NCBI RefSeq assembly: GCF_000172415.1
Contig: NZ_ABLD01000005.1
Location: forward strand, 62,001 to 126,000
Direction: 5' to 3'
DNA: 64,000 bases
DNA from: Paraburkholderia graminis C4D1M
GTDB lineage: Bacteria > Pseudomonadota > Gammaproteobacteria > Burkholderiales > Burkholderiaceae
Positions 19,291 through 28,745 of the stretch are shown piece after piece. The number at the start of each line of letters is the position of its first letter. Position 1 is the stretch's first letter. The notes below the pieces were generated by a model. The model saw only the letters and a program-made list of their open reading frames with translations. It searched no databases and was not told where the DNA came from. The position numbers were made by a program, and so were the translations under genes.

Positions 19291-20214
19291 ATGGAGAGCG
19301 GCATTCGCATCCTGGCCGAAGGCCTGAAATTCCCGGAAGGGCCAGTGGCGATGCCGGATGGCGCGATCGTGCTGGTGGAAATCGAGCGTGAGACCATCAG
19401 CCGCGTGGCAGCCGACGGCACGGTCGATGTGCTGGCACAAGTGGGCGGGGGGCCCAACGGATTGGCGTTAGGGCCGGACGGGGCATTCTATGTCTGCAAC
19501 AACGGCGGCTTCCTGTTCCGTACCGTCGCCGGGCTGAACCGCACGAGACCGGGCATACACCCCGCCTACACCAGCGGCCGGATCGAGCGCTTCGACCCGA
19601 ACACAGGCACGCTCACGACACTGTACGACCGTTGCGGGGACTTTGCGCTGAGCGGCCCCAACGACATCGTGTTCGATCATGACGGCGGCTTTTATTTCAC
19701 CGACTTCGGCAAGAACCGGCTGCGCGACCGCGATCACGCGGGCCTCTACTACGGCCGGGCAGACGGATCGATGATCGTGGAAGTGGCCTATCCGCTCACC
19801 ACGGCGAACGGCGTCGGCCTGTCGCCGGACGACAGCGTGGTCTATGTGGCCGAAACCGAGACCGCGCGACTGTGGGCGTTCGACCTCGACGCACCGGGCC
19901 GGGCGCGCAAGCACCCTTATCCGTCGCCGCACGGCGGGCGACTTGTATGCGGCTTGCCGGGCTATCAGCGCTTCGACAGCCTGGCAGTGGATGTGCAAGG
20001 CAATATCTGTGTGGCCACGCTGGTCACCGGTTGTATCACCGTGGTTGCGCCGACCGGCGAGTTGCTGCGGCAGGTCATGGTGCCGGACGGCATGGTGACC
20101 AATATCTGTTTCGGCGGCGCCGACATGAAGACGGCCTACGTGACGCTGTCGGGCACGGGGCGCCTCGGCTCACTGCCCTGGCCGCAGGCCGGGCTGAAGC
20201 TCGCCTATTCTTGA
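19291..20214 (+). CDS. SMP-30/gluconolactonase family protein
   Basis: The product is a 307-aa six-bladed propeller of the SMP-30/LRE family. 'LKFPEGPVAMPDG' supplies the first metal-binding Glu, 'NDIVFDHDGGFYFTDFG' the Asn/Asp pair, and 'YVAETETARLWAFDLD' and 'FDSLAVDVQGNICVATL' are typical blades. The family hydrolyses sugar-acid or other lactones with a divalent metal. As the last gene of the operon it fits a lactone-opening step ahead of the dehydratase/dehydrogenase/hydrolase steps. Its stop overlaps the convergent LysR stop by 10 bp. Confidence 0.88.
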   Translation: MESGIRILAEGLKFPEGPVAMPDGAIVLVEIERETISRVAADGTVDVLAQVGGGPNGLALGPDGAFYVCNNGGFLFRTVAGLNRTRPGIHPAYTSGRIERFDPNTGTLTTLYDRCGDFALSGPNDIVFDHDGGFYFTDFGKNRLRDRDHAGLYYGRADGSMIVEVAYPLTTANGVGLSPDDSVVYVAETETARLWAFDLDAPGRARKHPYPSPHGGRLVCGLPGYQRFDSLAVDVQGNICVATLVTGCITVVAPTGELLRQVMVPDGMVTNICFGGADMKTAYVTLSGTGRLGSLPWPQAGLKLAYS

Positions 20215-21122
20215 CGGTCGGTCGCCGGCTGCGCCTTCTGGCTCGCGAGCAGGTGTTTGAGAAAAAGCTGGACCGGCGCGGGAAGCGTCTCGGCTTCGCG
20301 TACGCAGATCTTCCAATGCCGCTCGGCCCACGGTTCGTCCAGTTGCACGGCCACTAACGGTCCCGAACTGACGTAACGCTCCGCATGATGCTCAGGCACC
20401 AAGCCGATGCCGAGGCGCGCTTCCACCATGCTGCGCACCGGTTCGAAGCCGTTGACGCGAATCGACAGTTTGAGCGGGTGGTCCAGGTCGGCTGCCGCGC
20501 GTAGTACCAGCGAGTTCAGATAGCTGCCCGGTTGCGGGCCCACCAGCGGATATCTGGCGACGTCGCGGAATGCGACCCGGTCGGCGCGGCTCAGCGGATG
20601 ATCGGGCGGCATGATGACGACCAGCCGGTCGCTGCGGTAGGGGAAGACCTGCAAGCCGGTGGTCACGGTTGTGCCGCCGAAGACGCCGATATCCGCGGCG
20701 TTTTCGGCCACGGCCCGGACCACGGCGGGGCTGAGACTCTCCTGCAGGTCGATGCGCAGGCCCGGGTGCAGTGCAAGAAAGTCGCGGATGTCGTTGGCAA
20801 TGTACTGGACGATGGTCGAGAGGCTGGCGTTCAGTCTGATCTGACCGCGTACTCCTTCGGCATGATCGAGCAACTCGCTTTCCATCTGGTAGATGTCGCG
20901 CAGAACCACGCGCGCATGCTGCAGCAAGGCCGCGGCTGCGGCCGTCAATTCGAGCCCTTTGTTGCTGCGCACGAAGAGGGCGGTTTTGAGCGCGTCTTCC
21001 AGATGCGACATGCGCTTGCTCAGAGCCGAAGGCGCGATGTTTTCTGCTTCTGCCGCGCGGGCGATGCTGCCGCGCTCGCAGACAGCGACGAACAGTTTCA
21101 GCGATTGCAAATCCAGACGCAT
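20205..21122 (-). CDS. LysR-type regulator convergent with the catabolic operon
   Basis: The product is a 305-aa LysR protein with the HTH in residues 1-60 ('GSIARAAEAENIAPSALSKR') and a full effector domain. It lies tail-to-tail with the SMP-30 gene, overlapping by 10 bp. A divergent arrangement would be more usual for LysR control, so a role for it in regulating the operon starting at 10621 is plausible but indirect. The gene looks complete, without frameshifts. Confidence 0.88.
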   Translation of the reverse strand: MRLDLQSLKLFVAVCERGSIARAAEAENIAPSALSKRMSHLEDALKTALFVRSNKGLELTAAAAALLQHARVVLRDIYQMESELLDHAEGVRGQIRLNASLSTIVQYIANDIRDFLALHPGLRIDLQESLSPAVVRAVAENAADIGVFGGTTVTTGLQVFPYRSDRLVVIMPPDHPLSRADRVAFRDVARYPLVGPQPGSYLNSLVLRAAADLDHPLKLSIRVNGFEPVRSMVEARLGIGLVPEHHAERYVSSGPLVAVQLDEPWAERHWKICVREAETLPAPVQLFLKHLLASQKAQPATDRQE

Positions 21123-21457
21123 CGAGTCTCCGGGGGGGCGGTCTTTCGCCGAAGTGCTTGCCTTTCTATTGAGCCAGAGTATGCCCGGGACGGGTTACGT
21201 GTGCAAAATCCCAGACGGAGCTTTCAAACAATTTAATCTGGCAAACAGATCCGCTAGGCAGGGTATGTCCGGAAGGAGCCTCCGGCGGGCCCGCCGGAAG
21301 GACGTTCAGAACGTACGCAGGGACCGTTGGTTGGAAATAGATAACGTCGAAATAGCGACCAACGAGAGCGCACATGCATCGCCGCCTCCTCGGTGCTGAT
21401 TGAATGGAGCGCTGCTGGTTTGCCGTGGGCTCGATGTGCGTGCCTGACGCAGTGGTG
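21123..21457. other. Intergenic region with an 18-bp perfect palindrome
   Basis: No gene is recognised between the LysR start and the carbonic anhydrase fragment. An 18-bp perfect palindrome lies at 21281-21298, embedded in a longer GGA/TCC-rich stretch. It has no loop, so it is more likely a protein site or cruciform than a terminator. The LysR promoter is presumably just right of 21122. Confidence 0.4.
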
Positions 21458-21610
21458 ATGGTCCGCGAAAACGTGATTGCTCAGCTGGCGAACATCAAGA
21501 CGCGCCCATCTGTGAGACTCGCGCTCGAACAGGAGCATCTTGCGCTGCACGGCTGGGTCTACAACATCGAAACCGGTTCGATTGATGCGCTCGACGGCGC
21601 GAACGGGTAG
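21458..21610 (+). pseudogene. Beta-carbonic anhydrase, C-terminal ~50 residues
   Basis: The frame encodes the unmistakable tail of bacterial beta-carbonic anhydrase: '[20 protein letters not shown]', then '[18 protein letters not shown]', with a stop at 21608-21610. The zinc-binding Cys/His core is missing. The last bases overlap the opposite-strand NCS1 permease fragment, so the two stumps abut at a deletion junction near 21600-21610. Confidence 0.75.
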
Positions 21611-22702
21611 AGCATCAGCGCGATGATCGCCGCGATGTAGCCGCCCTTCCCGAAGCTGATATGCCTGGGGAACACGTTGGAGATGTCGAACGCCGCCGAG
21701 ACGAAATTGGCCACCAGGTTGATGCCCAGCGTGGCGACTGCGAAGGTCGGCGCCGCGATGAGTACCACCATCCAGCTGTCGAAGCTGGCCGATATCTGCT
21801 CGGGGTGCAGCAGCACTTCGCCGTACACCTTGAACGCGGCGATTGTGGTGACGCCGGCGACCAGCGAGAACGCGATCAGGTTGACCGGCAGGCCCCACAG
21901 ATTTCCTTTCTTCACGGCGTTGCGGCTCTTCGCGTAGCGCGAGAAGTCGCAAAAATTCAGGTACAACTCTGCGAAGTAGGTGATCCAGGTCGCCCGCACT
22001 GCCATCAGCGCCCAGAACGAGCCGGGCTCGCCGCTGACGCTGGCGTCCCGGGTCTTCTCGAGCAGCACGTTCATCGGCATGCCATGGTCAAACGAGAAGC
22101 CGCCGGCCTTGACGCACAGGCCGATGGCAAGAATCAGCATCGCGACCCATACTGCCGGACCGGCCCAGTCCTGAAATTTGCGCACGGTTTCCATGCCCTT
22201 CTGGATGAGGAGCAGCTGCAGCGCCCACATGATTACGTAGGAGCTCACCTCGAGCCTCGAGTGGTCGAGGTAATGCGCGCCCTTGTGGAATGCCATCAGA
22301 CTGTCGCTGCGGATCAGCAGCGCGACCATCGCGCCCGAAGACGCTGCCGTCTGCGCGCCGTACCAGAAGCAGGCCACCACGGGGCGCACCGGCGCCGCCA
22401 GGTTGGCGCCCTGCGCGCCGAAGGAGGCGCGCGCCAGCACCAGTAAGGCACGCCGGTCTTCTCGCCGGCGTAGCCGATCAGGTTCATCAGAGCGAAGATC
22501 ACCAGCGAGCCGAGCCCGATCGCCAGCCGGAAGTTGGTAAAGCTGCCGCACGGCAGGAACAGGCTGGCGGCGAGGTAGTAGCCCAGAGGCTGTGCACGCC
22601 CGGGATCCAGACGGTGAAGATGCTGAAGGCGCCCCAGTTGCGCACCCTGGCGGGCGCCAGATCTTCGTTGTACAGGCCGGGGGATGGGTTGCGGAATTCC
22701 AT
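21600..22702 (-). pseudogene. NCS1-family nucleobase/allantoin permease, two frameshifts and 3' truncation
   Basis: The start is the ATG at 22702 after AAGGGAGA ('MEFRNPSPGLYNEDLAP'). The frame shifts at ~22584, where one G is missing in a G run (VHSLW then GYYLAASLF in another frame), and at ~22455 before 'LARASFGAQGANLAAPVRP'. It then runs in frame through the NCS1 membrane segments ('WITYFAELYLNFCDFSRYAK') until '[17 protein letters not shown]', where homology ends at the junction with carbonic anhydrase sequence. The final two TM segments are missing. The family imports nucleobases, hydantoins or allantoin with cations. Truncation makes it non-functional even if the two indels are errors. 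Confidence 0.8.
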
Positions 22703-23488
22703 CTGTCGTCTCCCTTGAAATTGTGGAGCTGAGGAAAAACCGCCAGAGACGGCTGGGCGACGATACGCCCGCGTCTGAATGAAGCCGGTATGCAAGAACT
22801 GTATGTACTTTGCCGCATAGTACTGAATGAGTTAGCCCTGATCGAGATGTTTGCCGGCGCAAGCCAACATTCCGACCCCACGCACAATGAGCATCATCGC
22901 AAGTTCGTCGTCGTTGTCCATGGGACCGCGCCGATCAATAAAATTGCGCGCCGCTCGCAGACGACCCGCCCGGATCGAGCAAGTGCATTTTGTATTGCCC
23001 CACGCCTGCTAGTCAGAATGGCAAAGGCTCTTCCGGGTCGACAACCCGCATTCGCTGAATGACGACTTTGATGTTCAGGGCCGTCGATCTGCGAACAGCA
23101 GCAAAATCATCCGTAGCTGCATGACCGACCTCTTCGGCAGGGGGTACGCTATCGTCCGTTCAATAGGCGGCAGGCGGCCGTAAATAGTTCAACTGCCCGC
23201 GTTGTGCCGTCTCTCACTCGATAAACGCTGTCATAGAAACCGGGTTTGCGAGAAGTCGATAATCGCTCGTGCGAGCGCGCTCTAGTCCTTGGCGTGGATC
23301 GATCCGTCCAATGTTTGCGGCAGGGACGGCGGCCCAAGCCGTGCGATTACCGCCGCGCAAGCCGGGAGCAAGCGAATGGCGCAGAATAGGATCACGCGCA
23401 CCTTCAAACGCGCGCGCGAGGAAGTGTCGCCCGACTTCGGTCGTTAGGACACAGGCGTTTGCGAGACAACTTTGCTGTAGAGACACCA
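22703..23488. other. Non-coding stretch, nothing recognised
   Basis: These ~790 bp hold only short overlapping open frames with no family resemblance on either strand, and no RNA gene or clear repeat. The first ~100 bp must contain the former NCS1 promoter. It is probably accessory filler or decayed DNA. Confidence 0.5.
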
Positions 23489-24133
23489 ATGAAGAAAGGA
23501 AAGACAAAACTTACCCGCCATGATGCTGAGCGCCTTTTCGAGGGTCTGCCGGACGGGAACGTGAGAGTATCGAGCCGCCCCGAGAACCCTTTCGAAGCAG
23601 GGGCATTCGACGCGGTCGAGCGCGCCGACGACGAAACCAAACTCTGGAAAGACAACCTCATTACACTTCCGGTGGCGATCGAGTTGCCGGCCGGCTACGA
23701 GTCGGTGTCTCGCATGCGCGAGGCGATCGCGCGGGCATGGCGTGTGAAGTGGGTGAGGGAGGGTAAGGACGAGGTTGTCGCGGAGTTTCCTGAAGGATGG
23801 ACCGCCGTTCGCCCCGAAAGCGGCCCCATCGAGTTGCGAGATCCGTCCGGCGTGCTCCGCGCCTTATACGGGTGGGCCAAGAATGCTGAACTTAGAATTC
23901 TCCCGCGGTATCTGGTTGAGCCACAGGCGAACAGTTCAAACGGACTAGGCAGCTTGCTTGTCCGTGATCGCGGGAACGGTCAAATTCTTGAGAGGTCGTC
24001 GACCTGGTCTGCTCAAACGGGTACGAACCATCCGGACTGGACCAAGCTGTCAGCGTGGCTCAACTTACGCTATCCACAAAATCACGACCCGCTGAGGTAC
24101 TGGGAAGATTGCGAGGAAAACGTCCAGAACTGA
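23489..24133 (+). CDS. Hypothetical protein
   Basis: This is a 214-aa soluble, charged protein starting 'MKKGKTKLTRHDAERLFEGL'; I chose the ATG at 23489. It has no membrane segment or signal peptide. The amino-acid composition is that of a real protein (balanced charges, Trp-rich C-terminal part around 'HPDWTKLSAWLNLRY'). I do not recognise the family. It is flanked on both sides by gene-free DNA and may be an island cargo gene. Confidence 0.55.
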   Translation: MKKGKTKLTRHDAERLFEGLPDGNVRVSSRPENPFEAGAFDAVERADDETKLWKDNLITLPVAIELPAGYESVSRMREAIARAWRVKWVREGKDEVVAEFPEGWTAVRPESGPIELRDPSGVLRALYGWAKNAELRILPRYLVEPQANSSNGLGSLLVRDRGNGQILERSSTWSAQTGTNHPDWTKLSAWLNLRYPQNHDPLRYWEDCEENVQN

Positions 24134-24392
24134 GCTACTTCTGGAGCGCTGTCCTCGGGGAAACTGCTACACCCAAGTTGACAGAGGTGAACGGAGGCCT
24201 GACCGCTTGATTTGGCTTCCGAGTTCGGCCAATTGCGGCCAGTCGGCCGTCTCGCGGGGTCGTCATTCGAAGGGCTTGTTCACTTCTGTGAGCGGCCATT
24301 TAACCGAACGAGCTGTGTCGGACCGAGAGCAGTAACAGACCGATCTCGCGGCTTTGATTCCTGCACTCCGCCAGTTCGTACGGCGTCCAGAT

Positions 24393-25799
24393 TTACCGCT
24401 CTGAAGCGTTACCCGCGGCGAGCACAGCAGTGTTAACTAGCCGGTCGTATTCATCGCCGTCGAGGAACCCGAGCGCAATCGCGGCTGCGCGTGGTGTCAC
24501 ATGGTCGCGCAACGCCGTCGCCGTAATCTGTGCAACTCGATCGTAACCCAGTATGGGATTGAGGGCAGTGACTGCCAGCAGTGACCGCTCAACGTTAGTC
24601 ACGAGTTGTTCACGATCCACATCAATCCCACAAACGCAGCGTCTTGCAAAAACGCTGACGGAATCGGCGAGAACCCGCAGAGATTGCAGCAGGTTGTAGA
24701 CAAGCACTGGTTTCGCGACGTTCAGTTCAAAGTTGCCGGAGGCGTTGGCTATGGTGATCGTCTGGTGGTTACCGATTACCTGGAAACACGCCTGCACAAG
24801 TACTTCAGCAATCGTCGGGTTGCGTTTGCCTGGCATGATAGAAGATGTCAGTCCGTCATCGGGAATCCGCAATTCGCCGAGTCCACAGCGAGGACCGGAA
24901 GCAAGGAACCTTATGTCATTCGCGATTTTCAACAGCGATGTTGCGATCGTGTTCAATGCGCCCGATAGCTCCACCAACACGTCGTGTGCCGCCATGCCTT
25001 CGAACTTATGGCGACTGGGCACAAACGGCAAACCGGTGGCCTCCGCGAGCGTCGCGCAGAAGAAACCATCAAAGCCTTTAGGCGCGTTGAGGCCCGTGCC
25101 GGCAGCGGTGCCGCCTTGGGGCAGGATCAAGAGCCGGGACCAGGCATCGTCGACGCGAGCCAGCGCATTCGAAACTTGGCGCGCGAAGGTGCCGAATGTT
25201 TGCCCCATAGTCATCGGCACGGCGTCCATCAGATGTGTGCGGGCGACTTTCAGGATGTCGGCGAAGGCCTCGGCGCGCCCGGCAAGTGCTGAACGAAGTT
25301 CACCCAGCGCCGGCCGCAACCGTTCGGTCACCTCGATCGCGGCCGCCACATGCATGACCGTAGGAAAGCTGTCGTTCGACGATTGCGACCGGTTGACGTG
25401 ATCGTTCGGATGCACCGGCGCCTTGGTCCCGAGCGGTTGTCCGAGCAATTCGTTTGCCCGGTTCGCGATGACCTCATTGGCGTTCATGTTGGTCTGCGTA
25501 CCGGATCCCGTCTGCCAGATCGTGAGCGGAAAATGGTCATCCCATCGTCCCTCGTGCAGCTCGATCGCGGCCTTCTCGATCGCCGAGGCAAGTTCGGGTG
25601 CGAGCACGCCGCACTGCACGTTCGCGCATGCGGCCGCGTACTTCTGTAGGCCGAATGCGCGCAGCAGGACAGCCGGGAAGCGCTCTTCACCGATTTCAAA
25701 AAGACCGAGGGCACGCTGCGTCTGTGCGCCCCAGTATCGATCCGACGGAATCTCGACGGGACCGAACGCATCATGTTCGATTCGCGTTGGTTTGGTCAT
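24393..25799 (-). CDS. Class II fumarase-family enzyme
   Basis: The product is a 468-aa fumarase/aspartase superfamily member. 'DRYWGAQTQRAL', 'WQTGSGTQTNMNANEVIANR', 'HPNDHVNRSQSSND' and 'RTHLMDAVPMTMGQ' are FumC landmarks. The C-terminal signature loop reads TSSIMPGKRNP where FumC normally has GSSIMPGKVNP, and 'TIAE' follows in place of 'TQCE', so it is an atypical copy. I prefer the ATG at 25799, which matches the FumC N-terminus. It would convert fumarate to malate. It lies downstream of dctA and the PurB/CMLE-like lyase on the same strand, as expected for a dedicated fumarate-handling unit. Confidence 0.82.
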   Translation of the reverse strand: MTKPTRIEHDAFGPVEIPSDRYWGAQTQRALGLFEIGEERFPAVLLRAFGLQKYAAACANVQCGVLAPELASAIEKAAIELHEGRWDDHFPLTIWQTGSGTQTNMNANEVIANRANELLGQPLGTKAPVHPNDHVNRSQSSNDSFPTVMHVAAAIEVTERLRPALGELRSALAGRAEAFADILKVARTHLMDAVPMTMGQTFGTFARQVSNALARVDDAWSRLLILPQGGTAAGTGLNAPKGFDGFFCATLAEATGLPFVPSRHKFEGMAAHDVLVELSGALNTIATSLLKIANDIRFLASGPRCGLGELRIPDDGLTSSIMPGKRNPTIAEVLVQACFQVIGNHQTITIANASGNFELNVAKPVLVYNLLQSLRVLADSVSVFARRCVCGIDVDREQLVTNVERSLLAVTALNPILGYDRVAQITATALRDHVTPRAAAIALGFLDGDEYDRLVNTAVLAAGNASER

Positions 25800-25874
25800 A
25801 GCGCGTTGAAGCATCGAGTGATTGAGTCGAGCGCGGCATGACATCGCCGCGCGCCGTGAAGACGTTACACCGAA

Positions 25875-27287
25875 TCAGGGCGTGTTCCGCGCGCCTTTAA
25901 GCGGAATGCCGCGCGGATGCGGATTGGCGTCGTTCATGTCTTCGGGCAGAAGATTGCCGTCGGCCAGATACGCGTCGGCATGCGCGGTGACAGGAAAGCG
26001 TTCGGGATACAGGTGACGCTCCGCGATGGCCGCATCGAAGCTCCGCGACCACTTGGCGATCACGACCGTTGCGACACTGTTGCCGATCGTATTGCAGGTG
26101 GCGATGGCCATCGACATGAAGCGGTACACGCCAAAGATCAACGCAAGGCCTTCGACGGGGAGGATGCCGGTCGACGTGACAGTCGCCGCAAATACGACGA
26201 ACGACCCGCCCGACACCGTGGCCGCCCCCTTCGACGTCAGCAGCATCAGCAGCAGAATGCCGATCTGATGATCCAGCGTGATGGGCACGCCGTACGCGTG
26301 CGCGATGAACATCACGCCCATCGACATAAAGATCGACGTGCCGTCGAGATTGAACGCATAGCCGGTTGGCAACACGAGCCCGACGGTTTGCTTTGCGCAG
26401 CCCAGCCGTTCGAGTTTGATCAGAAGACGCGGCAGGGCGCTCTCGGACGAAGCGGTACCGAGCACGATGAAAATCTCGTCCTTGATATAGCGCAGAAAGC
26501 GCCACAGACTGAAACGCGCGAGCTTCGCGATCACGCCCATCACCACGATGATGAACAGCACGACCACCGCATAGAAGCTCAGCACGAGCTGCGCGAGCGC
26601 GATCAGCACGGCCGTGCCGTTGCTGCCCACCGAGAAGGCGATCGCGCCGAGCGTGCCGAGCGGCGCGAGCTTCATTACGAGATTGATGAACGCGAAGAGA
26701 ACTTCTGAAATGAGATCCAGCCCTTCGTTGATGCGTACGCGACGGCGCTCCGGAATCGCGAGAATGCCGATGCCGACCATCACCGCGAGGACGACGACTT
26801 GCAGCAGCTCTCCCTTTGCGAATGCGCCGATGAAATTGTCCGGCACGATATGCATGACGAACTCGGTGAACCCCTGCGGCGCGGCTTTGGCCGCGCTCGC
26901 GGGCACGGCGCCGACAGTGACGGACGTCATCGCCTTGCCCGTCTGCAGCAGATTGCCCGCGAGCAGGCCGACGGCGAGCGCGATCGTCGAAACGACTTCG
27001 AAGTAGACAATCGAGCGCCACCCCACGCGCCCCGCGCTCTTCACGTCGCCCGCCGAAGCGATGCCATGCACGATCGTCAAAAACACGAGCGGCGCGACGC
27101 CTGCCTTGATGAGCGCGAGAAAGATGTCGCCGAGCACCTTCAGTTGCGCGCCGAACTTCGGAAACAACAATCCCACCGCAATACCGATGACGAGCGCCAG
27201 CAGCACCTGCATGCCGAGCTTGCGGTACCACGGCAGCGTTCTCTTCGCTGGGACGGGCGCGTTATGTAATGCGTGTTGGTTATGCAT
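25875..27287 (-). CDS. dctA: C4-dicarboxylate transporter (DAACS family)
   Basis: The product is a 470-aa cation:dicarboxylate symporter, with 'PLVFLTIVHGIASAGDVKSAGRVG' region, the serine-rich reentrant loop 'LGTASSESALPRLL', 'VLPTGYAFNLDGTSIFM' and 'LTSKGAATVSGGSFVV'. These are DctA motifs. It imports succinate, fumarate and malate. I chose the ATG at 27287: an ATG 15 bp upstream actually forms part of the GGAGGAG ribosome-binding site. It lies between a fumarase and a fumarate-releasing lyase, 27 bp after the lyase stop, so it is probably in one operon with them. Confidence 0.92.
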   Translation of the reverse strand: MHNQHALHNAPVPAKRTLPWYRKLGMQVLLALVIGIAVGLLFPKFGAQLKVLGDIFLALIKAGVAPLVFLTIVHGIASAGDVKSAGRVGWRSIVYFEVVSTIALAVGLLAGNLLQTGKAMTSVTVGAVPASAAKAAPQGFTEFVMHIVPDNFIGAFAKGELLQVVVLAVMVGIGILAIPERRRVRINEGLDLISEVLFAFINLVMKLAPLGTLGAIAFSVGSNGTAVLIALAQLVLSFYAVVVLFIIVVMGVIAKLARFSLWRFLRYIKDEIFIVLGTASSESALPRLLIKLERLGCAKQTVGLVLPTGYAFNLDGTSIFMSMGVMFIAHAYGVPITLDHQIGILLLMLLTSKGAATVSGGSFVVFAATVTSTGILPVEGLALIFGVYRFMSMAIATCNTIGNSVATVVIAKWSRSFDAAIAERHLYPERFPVTAHADAYLADGNLLPEDMNDANPHPRGIPLKGARNTP

Positions 27288-27314
27288 CGCGTGCTCCTCC
27301 ATCGTTTTTGATGC

Positions 27315-28685
27315 TCAGATTTCGCTCGAGAGCGCGATGGCCCGGTCCACCATCTGCGGCGCGAGACCGAGATAGTTCGCGGGATCGGTCATGCGGTCGA
27401 TGGCGGCGCGGTCGAAGTGCTTCGTGACTTCGGGCAGCGCAGCGAGCGCTTCCGCGAGCGTGCCGCCATGTTCGTTCGCGGTGCGGCATGCGTCGTACAC
27501 AATGTCATGCGCCTGTTGACGTCCGGTGTGGGGCGCCATGCCCATCATCACGGCTTCTGCGACGATCAAGCCCTTGCTGATGCCGAGGTTGTGCTTCATG
27601 CGCGCTTCATCGACGATGAGGCCGCCGAGCGCGAACTTCGCCTGGTGCAACGCGCCCGCCGTGAGGATGAAGCTTTCGGGAATCGCGATCCACTCGGCAT
27701 GCCACGGGCCGGTGGCGCGCTCAAAGTCCTGGATCATCGCATCGATCATCAGGCCCGCGTGCTGACGCACGGCCTTCGCCGCCGCCAGCATCAGTTCGCT
27801 CGAAATGGGATTGCGCTTCTGCGGCATGGTGCTGCTCGCGCCGCGTCCCTTCACGAACGGCTCGTAGACTTCCGCGAACTCGGTGGATGCCATGATCATG
27901 ATGTCGAGCGCAATCTTGCCGAGCGAGCCGGTGACCAGCGCGAGCAGGTTAACGGCCTCGGCGAAGCCGTCGCGCGCGACGTGCCACGTCGTTGCGGGCA
28001 GGCCGAGCTTCAGCTCTTCGGCGAGCGCCTTCTGCACTTCGAAGCCCTTGTCGCCGAGCGATGCCAGTGTGCCCGCCGCACCCGCGAATTCGACGACGGC
28101 CACGCGTTCGCGCATCTGCGCCATGCGTTCCTGATGACGATCGAACATCGCGAGCCAGATTGCGACCTTGTAGCCGAAAGTCACTGGCAACGCTTGCTGC
28201 AAGTGCGTGCGGCCGGCCATCGGCGTATCGCGATGTTTTTTCGCCAGATCCGTGAGAATGGCGCGCAGTTCGCGGATGTCGTCCTCGATCGAATCGAGCG
28301 CGTCGCGCACTTGCAGCGCGACTGCCGTATCCATGATGTCCTGCGTCGTCGCGCCCCAGTGCACGTAGCGGCCGGCGTCCCCGCACATTTCGACTAGTTG
28401 ATGCACGAGCGGCAGAATCGGATAACCGACGATATCGGTCTCTTCGCGCATGTGATCGAAATCGATGCGCTCGATCGTCGATTCACGCGCAATCACTTCG
28501 GCGGCATCGGCGGGAATCACGCCGACGCGCGCTTCCGCTTTCGCTAACGCCACTTCGACATCGATGTAGCGCTGGATCAACGCGTGATCGGAGAACACCG
28601 CGCGCATCTTGGCGGTGCCGAAGGCGTCACGAAACAGGATGGAATCGACCACGGTGCTGGCCATCGGAAAGGCGGATTTTGTCAT
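27315..28685 (-). CDS. PurB/CMLE-like lyase (argininosuccinase superfamily)
   Basis: The product is a 456-aa fumarase-superfamily lyase. It has 'HWGATTQDIMDTA' (catalytic His region), 'AGRTHLQQALPVTFG' and the signature 'SSTMPQKRNPI'. It resembles adenylosuccinate lyase and 3-carboxy-cis,cis-muconate cycloisomerase but sits apart from purine or protocatechuate genes. The superfamily chemistry releases fumarate (or a lactone for CMLE). With dctA and fumarase in the same operon, I infer a catabolic lyase acting on a succinyl adduct; iminodisuccinate- or EDDS-type lyases are a precedent. First gene of the operon, divergent from the UTRA regulator. Confidence 0.82.
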   Translation of the reverse strand: MTKSAFPMASTVVDSILFRDAFGTAKMRAVFSDHALIQRYIDVEVALAKAEARVGVIPADAAEVIARESTIERIDFDHMREETDIVGYPILPLVHQLVEMCGDAGRYVHWGATTQDIMDTAVALQVRDALDSIEDDIRELRAILTDLAKKHRDTPMAGRTHLQQALPVTFGYKVAIWLAMFDRHQERMAQMRERVAVVEFAGAAGTLASLGDKGFEVQKALAEELKLGLPATTWHVARDGFAEAVNLLALVTGSLGKIALDIMIMASTEFAEVYEPFVKGRGASSTMPQKRNPISSELMLAAAKAVRQHAGLMIDAMIQDFERATGPWHAEWIAIPESFILTAGALHQAKFALGGLIVDEARMKHNLGISKGLIVAEAVMMGMAPHTGRQQAHDIVYDACRTANEHGGTLAEALAALPEVTKHFDRAAIDRMTDPANYLGLAPQMVDRAIALSSEI

Positions 28686-28745
28686 TACGACCTGAAGAAT
28701 TCGAAAGAGAGAGAGGCGGACAGCACGAGGCTAGCCTTTTAATAA

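Noticed and set aside
21281..21298. 18-bp palindrome considered as a terminator
   Set aside because: It has no loop and no U-tract, and the adjacent LysR gene starts, not ends, on that side. It is kept only as an unexplained palindrome.
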